Shown here: in pieces, positions 12,007-26,680 of the stretch
Position numbering within the stretch: the first letter of the stretch is position 1
How the letters are laid out: the number at the start of each line of letters is the position of its first letter
The notes under the pieces: generated by a model
Seen by the model: only the letters and a program-made list of their open reading frames with translations
What the model was told of the DNA's origin: nothing
Databases searched by the model: none
Position numbers and translations under genes: made by a program
Assembly: GCF_037975245.1 (NCBI RefSeq)
Contig: NC_092568.1
Coordinates: 7,797,501-7,857,500, forward strand
From: Apostichopus japonicus
Lineage: Eukaryota > Echinodermata > Holothuroidea > Aspidochirotida > Stichopodidae
DNA: 60,000 nt
Direction of reading: 5' to 3'

Positions 12007-14858
12007 AATTTAATATTTACTGTGTACCATATACTGTGAACATGAACTCATTTCTTTCAAACTTTCATACAAAAAATTATTTCACTAATATTGGAAATTT
12101 TTTTAATTTTTTTTTTAAATTATTTGGACCAATGTTGGATACCTATTTAATATATGTATCACAGTTGATCATACTCCAATTGCTACTAAACCAATAATTA
12201 ACTTTGCTCTTCTCTAACGTATTTGCAAACTCCATTTGCACTTTCCATCCACCTACTATTATCCTGCATGACAGGAAATGTTTAAGCTCCACCCCCTTCA
12301 TTTCTACTTCCGGGGCACCGCCCACTTTCTCCGTCTTTGCAATACACCAGGTGTACTGTACCATTCAGAAGTAAGGCTGTGTCATGTTTAGCAGGATTTC
12401 TGTCCAAAAAGACTTAAGTATTTTAAATCATCTATATTTATATCCAACTCATTAATGGATTGTTGATTGCCATTCATTTTAAGGAAAACTTGTTTGATTT
12501 ATCAAGTGAATGCTTTTGCTCTAATATATAATTTCTTACAGTTGTTCTGATTTGCTCACAGTATTTTTGCAGCATTCATAATCACTGCCTCCCTCAAGAG
12601 ATCTAAGTTTGCTTAAAAGTTATTTCCTGATTCCTTGTAACCCATTCATGATTTAAAGTTGACATTTCATTTGGCAATAAAGGAAGCAAATATGTTTTAA
12701 ATGAAGTATTTACACATTGAGCAAACATTTTTGTTATGTGCACTAACCCAAATACAGAAGGCCATAACGACCTAGTAACAGAGGTACCAAATTGTGTTGA
12801 GTCATTGCTTCCATAACTTGTAGAGTGTATTCAATTTTGCATAAAAGTGGTCAGATCAGAGAATATGATATAGACTTCTCACAAAGTACAGATGATTTGT
12901 ATGTTGTAACATGTTGCTCCTACAACAACATATTTTGTTGCCCAACCATCCCCCCCCCCATCCCCTACCTATATACCTCCTTCATCCTCCCCCTTCAAAA
13001 ATAAGCAAAACCTAACTATAATTGTTATAAGTTTGTTTGTATATTTTTCGTCTGGTTCTATCAACCTCTAAATTTATTTTTGGTCAACCGTTGGTGGCGA
13101 TCTGAATTAGACAATTCAAGATTCTGCAAGAAAAAATAGTTGGGAGAAGAGGTGTATTGAAAATAAGTATGTAATCATAGGTGACCAGTTTTAGATATTT
13201 TATAGCAGAATTGAAATGATACTGATCAAAAAGTTAAGGGGGGGGGGGGATTTGAGAAAATACAAGGAAAATTCAACCAGTGGAAGTGCCAGGGTTTCAG
13301 AAGCCCTGGTTGAAGAGCAAGGGTTGGGCCCCTCAAACTTCATCTCAACATCCCCTTGACACAAAGCCGAAAATGTAAAACCACAGAAATCTGACTAGCT
13401 ATATCAATTGACTGGCAGTTTTGATCCAATTGCTGAAAATATCAGAAGCAACCTTGAGGGACATTGGGGTCCCTAGTTCAGTGAACCTTCTTTGCCTATG
13501 AGTTCAACTTCAGTAATATCAATACTGTGTTCTCTCCAGGTTATGATACATAGCTTGGGCTGAGACCATTTGATATTCTTAGTTTTTTTCTGATTTTGGT
13601 TCCTACACTGCATAATTCATTTGACAAAGACATTTTTACTCAAATTTAACAACTTAGAGACAATTGAGGTATAAATATTAATTAATAATTATTGTTTGGT
13701 ACTGTGTAAAGGGTTCTTGCAGTTATTGCACAGTTGAAAGCCAAGTTTTGACTATCAGGAAGGGTAAATAGTCTCTTTTTGAAATTAATTTAATATCATC
13801 TTGAACTTCCTTTGAAAGGGACCAGACTTGAAAAGTTATCTTACTTCTGGTCCCACTGCCTCTTTGCTATACCTATGTATTAAGAAATGTTCTTCATTGT
13901 GATTTAATGGCAGAAATAAATGAAACGACAACTATGCTTCATATTTCATATTGAGACTAGTTTCGTTCCTTTTAGTATTAAGCTGCACCTAAATGTTTGC
14001 TCTGGTGTAGTACTAGGCTAGTATTTGTAAAACCTGAATTACCCTTAAAATAAACTTTTTAGAACTAAAACACACAAAAAAATGGTTAGCCATGGTGAAG
14101 TTTAACTTTTCGTATTACTGTAACTTTCATAGCATTCTGAGTGAGGTCTATACTACCATACAATTGATACAAATTTATCTTTCAAAATTTCTAAAAGACT
14201 TGTTGATGTAAAACCATCATGAAAATTGTGTTTTGGCAAAATTTAAGCATTTCTTTTTTTGCAGTCTAAAGTATGAGGGAGAGAGAGATAAGCTTTAAGG
14301 TATACAATTGATTTTGCATATTAAAAGTGCATTATAACCGATAATCTAATTTACAGCGGACGGAATGAAATATTTAGGTCAGCTAAATAGTGTCCACTTT
14401 TACGTAAAATCAATTTAACTCCCTTTTCTTCACTTTTTTTTCCTTGTTTTGAGATTCACACAGATTAGTCCAATGTTAGACCTAAAAGGATTTTTTCACA
14501 GGATTTTAAAATTGAAAGTGTGTTTGTGAGTTTGTTAGATTTAGAATCAATTGGTAGAAAGTGGAAAATGTTGTTTACAATTAGTGACTCTGCGATGAAT
14601 TTGATTTGATCTGCAAATTCTTCACCGCTGGAACAATTTGTATTGTTAACATTCAACTAAATGTCAAAAGCAAATTGAAAACTTCCCAAATTTTATCAAG
14701 CGCTACTTCATCATATGAACTGAACATTTACTAGTCACAGAAAGACCTATATAGATACCGTTATGGGGATTAAATATCGGACAGCATCGCAAAACTGAAG
14801 TCGGTAAAATGCTATAAATAGCTTTCACTTTCCACAGTTAATACTTGCTAAAATCTGA

Positions 14859-15086
<228 letters not shown>

Positions 15087-16261
15087 TAAGGGAAAAAAGA
15101 AAACTTCTCTCAACCTCTGCTACCTGCAAACATGTTCATAGTTTATTGGGAACAGTCACAGTGAGATATGGAAGGTGTTCTATTTGTAAGAGGGGGTAAT
15201 ATGAATGGGTCTACCTCACTCCTCTCAATACCTGTCTCTCCTTCTTGTACTGACACTCTTCCACAAATCTAGTTCCACAGATTGGTATCTCTGTACAATA
15301 CTCCCCTTCCCCACTCCTCCCCCCATCCCCCACCATTTCCTAACCCTTTATATCTGTTACGTTAAACTTCTAAATTTTGTTTACAGTACCAAAACTGTGC
15401 TCTACATCACAAGCGAACACAGAAAGATAAAAATGGATAAATATGTAGAGTTGCTTGTCTCTGGTCAGTGATTCAAAGAAAAGTTCCTTGTTAGAACTTT
15501 TAATTTTAATTTATTAATCCTGCATGATTCCATCAGTTCATATACCACCTGATAATAACCATTTGATGAGTGATCTGCTGCCTATTTGATCTGTGACCTT
15601 TGACACAGCTCATGTACTTATCACTTTTAGTGAGGGCAGCACTCTTAAACTGACCCGTTGCATTGTCTATTGTACTCTGTTGCAGCAGAGTGTAAGAGAG
15701 CATTTACCAGACAGTTTATTCTGCCTGACCATGACAGGATGTTTATCAAATAGAACATTTTCATCATAAAAGTAGATTTTATGATTGATAATTTAAATAT
15801 GTTTGCATCAACAACCAGTTGGTCATTCTTAGTGAATCATTCTTAAAAGTTACTCATGTGGGGATGTGAAATATCATAGTGGAGATTTACTGCCGATCAA
15901 TGATTTTGATTGAATTCTCATTAGAAATTTAGCATATATGATACTAACTGAGGAAATTTGACAATCAGCTCTAGGTATAGCAAAAAATTAAGTATCTCTT
16001 CTTTTTAACTCAACTGCTACATAAGTATCTCTATCAGATAGACCAATGATGATAGTGATTGGGTTTTGCTTAAATTCTTGTTGCACACAGAATGGTTAAA
16101 GTCAGTAATATGCATTCAACATTCAGCAAAAAGTCTAAATAAACTGAATAAATTTCAGTTACTTATTTATCATAGCAACAAAGTAGGCCATTCATTTTCA
16201 AATAGATGTTACATGTTTTTTTCAACTTTGGACTTCAATTTTCCATGATTTAGGTTCAACA

Positions 16262-16575
16262 TTCAACACATACCATTTCACTATATTAGAATTCCCATTC
16301 AACACATACACTTTACCTACACTAAAATTCCTGTTCAATACATACACTTTACCTACATTAAAATTTCCATTCAACACATACACTGTACGTACACTAAAAT
16401 TCCCGTTCAACACATACCCTTTACCTACACTAGAATTCCCAGACAACACATACACTTTACGTACACTAGAATTCCTTTCACAACATACACTTTACCTACA
16501 CTAGAATTCCCATTCAACACATTCACTTTATCTACATTCAATATCCCTTCAACATACACACTCTACCTACACTAC
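16262..16575. repeat. 36 bp minisatellite, about 9 copies
   Basis: The landmark ttcaac (with variants) recurs at 16262, 16298, 16334, 16370, 16406, 16442, 16478, 16513 and 16548, a steady 36 bp period with two 35 bp steps at the right end. Because 36 is a multiple of three, the minus strand stays open over 16222-16455 as a 12-residue repeat (VLNGNFSVGKVY-like). The frame breaks where the 35 bp steps begin, so a protein is unlikely. Confidence 0.9.
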
Positions 16576-16841
16576 TGTAGGTCTGTCGAGAGTTTTGTCT
16601 TGAATTTGGTAGTACAGTACGTATAAGACAAAGTTGCATATAGTTGAGGACAATTTTCTGAGAGTAATTAATTTTGTTTTTGAAGGGAAAAATGGAAATG
16701 ATATGATAATGATATGACATCATTATCAATGCACTACCAAACTCATCAATCAACCAAACTCGAAAGGGCACAAAATTTTGAATTTGGCAGGCTACTGAAT
16801 AAATTTATCAGGGATTCGGGTAGAGGGTTGGGGTGCAAGCC

Positions 16842-16945
16842 AATGGGAGTAGAGGGAGGGGTGAAGGCAAATGGGAGTATAAGGTGGGGTTACGGCAAAT
16901 GGGAGTAGAGGGAGGGTGAAGGCAAATGGGAGTAGAGGTGTGGGG
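16842..16945 (+). repeat. G-rich minisatellite, ~28 bp period, 4 copies
   Basis: aatgggagta starts at 16842, 16870, 16899 and 16925. Each copy carries two or three GGG runs, so the plus strand could form G-quadruplexes. The Pro-rich frames on the other strand come from this composition. Confidence 0.8.
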
Positions 16946-17540
16946 CACAAGGAAGGGTGTTTGGAATTGTCGCGACTTGAAAGGACAGAACATGAATTGT
17001 CTCTCAGAATGTAGTCCATTTCGAGACCTAAGGTAAAGTAAGGACCACCTGATAAGGGTGCAGTTGTTGCGCTGCAGAAAAAAACTAATATGTTACTGTA
17101 CGTTGATCATTGGAGAGATAACTCACTGTTATGTTTCTCTTTATGTGACTTGATTATAGTATCTATGGTAACTGTGTGATAGAAAATACTGTACTGTGTC
17201 ATTTCATAGGATACAGGTGTAAACTTTTAGCCAATATTACGCAAGTAATGTATTTAAAAAATCATGAAAAAGTCATACAAAGAAACAGCTCATATTGGCA
17301 ATGAAATCAACCTGTAATCTATACAACCTATGTCACTTTATCATTTTCCATGAAGCATTTTGGCCATCAGTAAACATCCTATAATGTTTGTTCTTAAAAA
17401 CAACTTTCTCCTGACAAAGTGGTCATGATCCTCTCCTGTGTGCACATGGAGATAGTTTTAACCGGTGTTCTAAGGAAAAACATTCAAACAGCAAATGTAT
17501 GAATTTTTGTTTGTCAGGGCAGGTCCAAGCTATTTGCACT

Positions 17541-17555
17541 GTGACGTACGGGACA
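17541..17555 (+). repeat. CGTACG motif copy 1 (subterminal, left)
   Basis: GTGACGTACGGGACA lies six bases inside the left inverted repeat. The motif is an imperfect palindrome with core CGTACG. Confidence 0.9.
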
Positions 17556-17709
17556 TTTCAGAGACTTAAATGTGTCTAAAAGTTATAAAAAATCTATTTT
17601 CCAGAAACTTTTCAGGTTTTCATATTTGTTATTGCTGCTACTTTATTAAAAACTCATGAAGATTTCCTACACTTGCTTTAATTAGGTCCCATCTTAATTA
17701 ATGTACAGT

Positions 17710-17723
17710 GTGACGTACGGGAC
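17710..17723 (+). repeat. CGTACG motif copy 2
   Basis: GTGACGTACGGGAC, identical to copy 1 over 14 bases; the next base is C and not A. Confidence 0.9.
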
Positions 17724-17904
17724 CAGAGAATTTTGTGTTTTTTTTGCTAAAGAGCAATGCTGAAATCCCTCTGAAATTAGGAGGGCAGTGATCAAGCTGT
17801 TATAACTAGTGAATAGCCTAACCTTCCAAGGGCTAAGCTGTAACATATTAGAAAAAAATATGAAGCCATTCCAGTTCAGTGATTACACAAATGAAAATTG
17901 TCCT

Positions 17905-17935
17905 GTGACGTACGGGACATGTGACGTACGGGACA
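17905..17935 (+). repeat. CGTACG motif copies 3 and 4 (tandem pair)
   Basis: Two perfect 15-mers at 17905-17919 and 17921-17935 are separated by one T, in the same orientation as copies 1 and 2. Confidence 0.9.
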
Positions 17936-18171
17936 ATTTGTCCAAATAAAAATTGACTATGAAAACTCATATTTTTATTCCTGAATGTACCATAACAAGC
18001 TGATTTCTTCATAAAAACATTCATTTGGATATGCCAGAACAATGTCATTGGTAATTTAATGCCATATTTCCTTCTTTCGGGGATCGAAAAGAGCAGTGAC
18101 TGTACTTGTGAGATCATTCCACTACATAAAACATGGAATGCGTAAAGTATAAATCTACTCTACACATTCAT

Positions 18172-19412
18172 CAAATACTCATAACATCAATTCTAGCTTT
18201 GTTAGACCACAAATGATCCAAGATGCAAGTTTTGGTGCAAAACTGTTTTGGTATATATACTGTACAACACTGTATCATACTCCCCACTATTGACCCTCAA
18301 GTTGAAATATGATCCATCCCATTCAAAACATACCAAAATGTCCACAGTAACATCCACATAATGTCCATCTATGAAACTAGTACAACAAAGAAAACTCTAT
18401 AGACCTAATACTGGTTACCAGACCAAATACTCATAACATCAATTCTAGCTTTGTTAGACCACAAATGATTCAAGATGTAAAGTTTTGATGCAAAACTGTT
18501 TCGGTATATATACTGTACAACACTGTATCATACTCCCCACTATTGACCCTGAAGTTGAAATATGATCCATCATATTCATTACATACCAAAATTTCCACAG
18601 TAACATCCACATAATGTCCATCTATGAAACTAGTACAACAAAGAAAACTCTATAGACCTTATACTGGTTACCAGACCAAATATATACTCATCATAACATC
18701 AATTCTAGCTTTGTTAGACCACAAATGATTCAAGATGCAAGTTTTGGTGCAAAACTGTTTCCAGTATATACTGTACAACACTGTATCATACTCCCCACTA
18801 TTGACCCTGAAGTTGAAGTATGATCCATATCCCATTCAAAACACCAAAATGTCCGAGGTAACGTCCACGTAATGTCCATCTATGAAACTAGTACAACAAA
18901 GAAAACTCTATAGAACTATGGTTACCAGACCAAATACTCATAACATCAATTCTAGCTTTGTTAGACCACAAATGATTCAAGATGCAAAGTTTTGGTGCAA
19001 AACTGTTTTGGTATTTACTGTACAACACTGTATCATACTCCCCACTATTGACCCTCAAGTTGAAATATGATCCATCCCATTCAAAACATATCAAAATGTC
19101 CACAGTAACGTCCACATAATGTCCATCTATGAAACTAGTACAACAAAGAAAAGTCTATAGACCTCATACTGGTTACCAGACCAAATAGTCATAACATCAA
19201 TTCTAGCTTTGTTAGACCACAAATGATTCAAGATGCAAAGTTTTGGTGCAAAACTGTTTTGGTATATTGTATACTGTACAACACTGTATCATACTCCCCA
19301 CTATTGACCCTCAAGTTGAAATATGATCCATCCCATTCAAAACATATCAAAATGTCCACAGTAACGTCAATGTAATGTCCATCTATGAAACTAGTACAAC
19401 TCTATAGACCTA
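18172..19412 (+). repeat. ~252 bp satellite, 5 copies, inside the TIR element
   Basis: The landmark caaatactcataacatcaa (with variants) starts at 18172, 18424, 18677, 18931 and 19182, so periods are 252, 253, 254 and 251. Copies are roughly 95% alike by eye. The fifth ends early, missing the caaagaaaag segment. Open frames here (for example 18882-19115) are repeat by-products. Confidence 0.92.
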
Positions 19413-19903
19413 ATAATAATTATTATTATACAAACTCATGAGTGATTGTCCTCTGCAAAAATTGGGCGAGCAAAACTCTACACTTGTAACTAAAAATCTC
19501 AATGTCTACTATCTAAGTTCAGGACACAAGAACATTATTGCACAGTCATGATAGTCACACTTCACAATAGGCCTACGAAATGTTGAAATGCAAACTCAAC
19601 ATTCTTGAAGTCGTCCTCATTCAACGTCAATGTTGAATAGCATTGTAGATGATTCTGTATCCCACACACACACAACAATTGACTTCCCGATAGTATATTG
19701 AACAACACCTGGGCTGTTGGTGGTCATCAGTCAATGGTTTATTTGAAGCCATGTTGTGCTCTTCAGGCATGCAGGGATTATAAGTTGCAACTACCATCTT
19801 TCAACAAAATAAATTGGTAAGCATTGGAAGGTTTCCAGTAGAGGTCCCCATTGGAGCCCATGCATGTTTATTATGTATAAATACAGGGTTTCCCCCACAC
19901 TAA

Positions 19904-19936
19904 GTCCCGTACGTCACATTTTGTCCCGTACGTCAC
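19904..19936 (-). repeat. CGTACG motif copies 5 and 6 (tandem pair, inverted)
   Basis: Reverse-complement copies at 19904-19917 and 19922-19936 mirror the left-hand pair across the satellite. Confidence 0.9.
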
Positions 19937-20091
19937 ATTTTTAATTTTGATAATTAGATTTGCTGTGAATATTTTTTCTATTTTTTTGGGATGGATTTTG
20001 TTGAACAATGTTCTTAATTAGAACTTAACAGAATATCACCAAAAAAAAATTGTTCGTCCATATCAAAACTTGAAAAAAAGTGCTGAAAATT

Positions 20092-20106
20092 GTGACGTAC
20101 GGGACA
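20092..20106 (+). repeat. CGTACG motif copy 7
   Basis: A perfect GTGACGTACGGGACA in plus orientation, the only right-arm copy that breaks the mirror symmetry. Confidence 0.9.
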
Positions 20107-20255
20107 TCAGTATTTGGACAGTAGCTAATTAGCATATTTAATTGATGAACCCCCAAACATAATATGTCAAAATTATTGGAAGGAAGGGTGTATCATGTCC
20201 CACATAACTTATATTCAATAAGTTCATATTGCTGGCAGCGAAATAGGATTCCAAA

Positions 20256-20270
20256 TGTCCCGTACGTCAC
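20256..20270 (-). repeat. CGTACG motif copy 8
   Basis: A perfect reverse-complement copy about 160 bases inside the right inverted repeat. Confidence 0.9.
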
Positions 20271-21460
20271 ACTGCAACTTGAATTTATGCAAATTAGCTG
20301 GCTGTAATTGTTCGAATAGGCAAAAAAAAATTAAAAAATTATGAAAATCTGAAACTTCAATAATTCAGCTTTAACATGACACCACATTTAGGGTGCTTCA
20401 GTAAAGTTTGAAATTTGGCTTCTAGGGATACAATAGCTTGGACCTGCCCGTCATTGTTAATTGAATATGAAATTTCATTGGGTTTGATGGTAGTGCCGTT
20501 TGCTCTTTCAGATCTGTAATATGAATCAATTAGTAATACAGTTATTATCTATTGAAGATTGAAAATATGACGATCAATCGTGTGTGGTTGGTTTATATCC
20601 AGAGATATCCAGGAACTCCTTCACCATGGTGTTAATGTAAAAAATTCATTGTAGTATAAGAGATACAGCACTCTGTGGCGGTTGAGGTGTGTCTGCCATG
20701 CCTCATGCATGAAATGACTAGATGTGTCAAAGCTCTGTGGACTGGCCCACTGTAAAATATTTGTATATTGGCAGTAGTAAACGAATCTTTCATAAACACA
20801 ACTGGTTTGACACGTCAATAGATCTACGTAGGACACTGTGAGATAGAGCAACTCCCTTTTTGCATTTTTGACCTATGTGTTTGGTCAATATATTTTGAAT
20901 ATTAATTGACAAAACTTTGGGTCTACTTGAAGGATACTGAGCCGATGGCTTTGGTTGTTTCGGCAATGTTCTGGGAAACTTAGGGGTTCCCAAAGAGAGA
21001 TTTAGAATTATCGGAAAGCATAACTTTCCTTTAGTTTTGGAGTGTATACATTTTGATCTATATGAGAAAACCCTGATTTACAAGATTTTAGGCGGCAGAT
21101 ACCAAATGTAGAAAAAATTGACTACCCTCCATATCCATAAGCCCACAGGAAATACAAGTTGTATTTAAAAACAAGTTGTTGGCTAGGTTGACAAAGAAAG
21201 CAAACGTAATAAAACATGACAAAATGAATTAAGAACACATTAATGCTCCAGTGAAGTGAACAAAATGTGAGCTACTCGGGAGCTACTCGGTCGTTTGTGA
21301 TTAAAAAAATTATTGAAAATTTCTCTCAAAATCAGCCTGATGTAATCTACAGACCATTTGCAATAACTTGCAATAACGCTTTAATAATTGAGAAATGGTA
21401 TGAGGAAAAAATCGAAAATATCAATTTTGCAAAAGAGATAACAGTAGATTTTGCTGGTGA

Positions 21461-21766
<306 letters not shown>

Positions 21767-21777
21767 TGAAAGTTATT

Positions 21778-22160
21778 TTTAATCTTCACTCATACCTCCC
21801 TCTACCCATCCTCTCCCTCCCTCACCGATCCTCCCCCTCACTCGATCATCCTTCCCCTACCCATCCTCCCCTCTCTTATCCTTCCCTCACCCATCCTCTC
21901 CCTACCTCACCCATCCTCCCCCTCACTCATTCATCCCTCCCTCACCCATCCTCTCCCTACCTCACCCATCCTCCCCCTCACTCACTCATCCCTCCCCCAC
22001 CCATCCTCCCCCTCCCTCCCTCACCCATCCTCCCCCTCACTCATCCTTCCCTCAGTTATCCCTCCCCCACCCATCCTCCCCTCCTTCCCTCACCCATCCT
22101 CCCCCTCCCTCAATCACCCTTCCTCCCCCTCCCTCACCCATCCAAGCTTCCCCTCCTTTA
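21778..22160 (+). repeat. Polypyrimidine minisatellite (CTCACCCATCCTCCCC-type)
   Basis: About 380 bases are almost purely C and T on the plus strand, built from variants of ctcacccatcctcccc, beginning about 18 bases after the SEC23 donor at 21761. The purine strand is long and unbroken enough to favour triplex structure. The Pro/Leu/Ser-rich open frame here is a by-product. Confidence 0.92.
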
Positions 22161-22214
22161 TATCTATTGCTAGTGACTTCTATGAGTCTCATCTTGCCTT
22201 TCCTTTTGTAATAG

Positions 22215-23697
<1,483 letters not shown>

Positions 23698-23759
23698 TAA
23701 GAGCTACTTGAGTGCAGGTAGTTTCAGAATGAAGCTTGTTGAGCCAAGGAAAGTGTACA

Positions 23760-24540
23760 GCCAATAGTGCTATCTAGTGTTACCAGAATTTTCTATTCTA
23801 TTTTCTAGTGTTAAACTTTATATCTAGTTTTAGTTTTATCTATTCTATTTTCTAGTGCTATTTAGTGTTACCAGGATTTTCTACTGTATTTTGTAGTGTT
23901 GTCTAGTGTTATCTAGTGTTAGTGTTATCTATTCAATTTTCTAGTGTTACCAGTAGTTTCTATTCTAGTGTTATTCTAGTTTTAGTGTTATCTATTATTT
24001 TCTAGTGTTGCCAGGATGTTCTATTCCATATCTAGTGTTAGTATTATCTATTTACCAGGATTTTCTACTGTATTTTCCAGTGTTACTGTTATCAGATTAA
24101 TTTTCTAGAGTTATTTAGTGTTACCAGGAGTTTCTATTCTATTTGGTAGTGTTACCAGGCTAGTGTTAGCACTATCTATTTATTTTCTAGTGTTATCTAG
24201 TGTTAGTATTATCTATTTATTGTTATCTAGTGTTGCCAGAATTTTCTATTCTATCTAGTTTTAGTGTTATCTATTTTGTCTAGGGCTATCTAGTGTTACC
24301 AGGAATTTCTATTCTATTTTATAGTGTTAGCAAAATCTTTTTTTTTTTCTAGTGCTATTTAGTGTTACCAGGATTTCTGTTCACTTTTTTAAGTGTCATC
24401 TAGTTTTAGAGTTATCTATTTATTTTCTAGTGCTATCTAGTGTTACCAGAATTTCTATTCTTTTTTTTAAGTGTCATCTAGTTATAGTGTTATCTATCTA
24501 TTTTCTAGTGTTACCAGTGTTTTCTATTTCTATCACATTT
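23760..24540 (+). repeat. Degenerate CTAGTGTTA / TTTTCTATT repeat field
   Basis: Nearly 800 bases of a SEC23 intron are built from ctagtgttaccagg, tctagtgttatcta and ttttctattctatttt modules in irregular order. No fixed period is seen, so it looks like a reshuffled old minisatellite. Open frames here are by-products. Confidence 0.85.
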
Positions 24541-24916
24541 CTGGCTTGTTACAACTATTCTGCTGATAAAGGCAACTGCTTTATGAATGTTTATATCTTG
24601 TTTCTTGCTGTAATTATCACTGGTACTAAACAAACAGTAAATATTCATATCTACTTTCACAGTTTGTAATCTGGTATAAAGGGCAAGAAAAAGTTGGCCA
24701 CTCATCACAAACATTTATTTGTAAGAAAAAACACCTGCAAAATCAACCATCCAGCAACAAATTTGTTTGCAACAAAGTCAACATTAAAAAGTTGCAATGA
24801 TGCAGTGTTACATACTTATGTAATGTTTTCCCTGATTCTAACTTGTTTGGCGAACAGAAAAACTTCCTTCAAAAGCAGCTGTTCTCTCCGAACATAAGCA
24901 AAGATGTCAATACTAG

Positions 24917-25207
<291 letters not shown>

Positions 25208-25208
25208 T

Positions 25209-25660
25209 GATTATTATATAATAATAATAATAATAAAAGTAAATAAGTTCTTAATATAGCGACAAATACCAAAAGGCCTCTTGGTGCTTTACAAAACCTA
25301 AAAAAAATTAAAATTAAAAAGACAGAGAAATCAAAGGAATAAAAAGTCTAGAAAACACATAACGAAAATTAAACAGTATGTAAAATACGAACATAAAATC
25401 TAAAAACACAAGAAGACTATAAAACAGAGCAAAACCTATAAAAAAATTTAAAAATAGGATAAGCACATAAAATAGAGTTGTACAAAAGTCAAAGTCTAGA
25501 TAAAAACACGAGTATACAAAATTGACAAAATCACGTTGAGAAACTAAAAAGATGGGTTTTTAAAATTTTCTTAAATATGGCGAGAGGTTTGGCAGTCTTC
25601 ATGTCGTGTGGTAGGTCGTTACAAAGCTTCGGTGCAGCGACCGAGAAAGCGCAGTTATTA
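25209..25660 (-). mobile_element. LINE 3' end (CR1/L2-like), 5'-truncated
   Basis: On the minus strand, 25650-25545 reads SVAAPKLCNDLPHDMKTAKP followed by LAIFKKILKTHLF, the C-terminus typical of CR1/L2/Jockey-group reverse-transcriptase proteins. The 3' end has the familiar gtaaagcaccaagagg...gctatattaa signature and a (TTA)n tail at 25209-25236. It lies antisense in a SEC23 intron. The exact clade cannot be settled from this fragment. Confidence 0.8.
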
Positions 25661-26194
25661 TTAAGTCACCCATGCTCTCATACTCTCATACTTCCACTGA
25701 ACAGTTACATATACAATAGTTTCTCACATTAATAACTTCTGTTTGTATAGATTTTGTATTGACTTGTACGACTCACACTGTTTCCAATTTTCGAAATGAA
25801 TCAATCAATCAATTAATGAATGCAGCCAGCAATTGGCTTAAAGAAGAAGTTGCTGGTAGAGAGGGGGGGGAAAAAAAGACATTTTTAATGGACTTTCTTG
25901 TGTTTGAATAGTATGTTTTCTAAGTCACCCTCATGCTGCGATACTTACACTAATCACCTACAAGCCAAGAGAACAGCCCATTAGCTCTCAGCTACAGCTG
26001 TTAGACCTGCCTTTTGAGCCTTAAAAGGTTTCCAGTTGATTTACCTGATCAATGAGTCATATATCATTTCTCCACACTTTGTTGGCTTTGTTGGAACCAA
26101 ATAATGAGATATAGATATTTGTCTTGGGGGGGGGGGGCAGTTTCCTTACCAATTTTGGATGTAGTTCATTTATTGCTCCATAATCAACATAAAC

Positions 26195-26608
26195 GACTTA
26201 TATATATTATGAGAAAGTAGATGATAATGATACATATATTAACTGTAGGATGAAGAATATGATCATGTAATATATATTCATAACAAGATAAAAGTCTAAT
26301 ATATATATTAACTATATTATAAAGTAGATGATAGTGTAAATTATATAAACTGTATGATCAAGTAGATGATAATGTAATAAATATTCATATTAAAGTAATA
26401 TATATATTAACTGTAAGACAAAGTAGATGATTATGTAATATATATTAACTGTATGATAAAGAAGATGATAATATAACATATATTCATAACAACATAAAAG
26501 ATTAATTTATATTAACTGTATGATAAAGTAGATGATAGTGTAATGTATATTAACTGTATGATAAAGTAGATGATAATGTAATATATATTCATAACAACAT
26601 GAAAGAGT

Positions 26609-26641
<33 letters not shown>

Positions 26642-26680
26642 TGTATGATAAAGAAGATGATAATGTAATATTGTAGGTAA
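26195..26680 (+). repeat. AT-rich minisatellite with GATAAAGTAGATGATAATGTAATATATATT-type units
   Basis: Modules of tgtatgataaagtagatgataatgtaa, atatatattcataacaacataaaag and ttaactg recur about nine times with variable length. A pure TA run lies at 26608-26636. Confidence 0.85.

Larger units (their letters stand above)
17517..20449. mobile_element. 2,933 bp non-autonomous DNA-transposon-like element with TIRs and GTCA duplication
   Basis: GGGCAGGTCCAAGCTATT at 17517-17534 is matched by its exact reverse complement at 20432-20449 (18 of 18). Directly outside each end is GTCA (17513-17516 and 20450-20453), a 4 bp target duplication. Inside, the 15-mer GTGACGTACGGGACA occurs eight times (one copy has a changed last base and one a changed first complement base) in a partly mirrored layout, around a five-copy ~252 bp satellite at 18172-19412. 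No transposase frame is visible. A 4 bp duplication fits superfamilies such as Sola or Ginger, but the ends do not let me choose. It sits in a SEC23 intron. Confidence 0.8.

Noticed and set aside
16792-17019. Pro-rich minus-strand frames
   Set aside because: They follow the G-rich minisatellite.
18882-19115. Overlapping frames on both strands
   Set aside because: They lie inside the 252 bp satellite and repeat with it.
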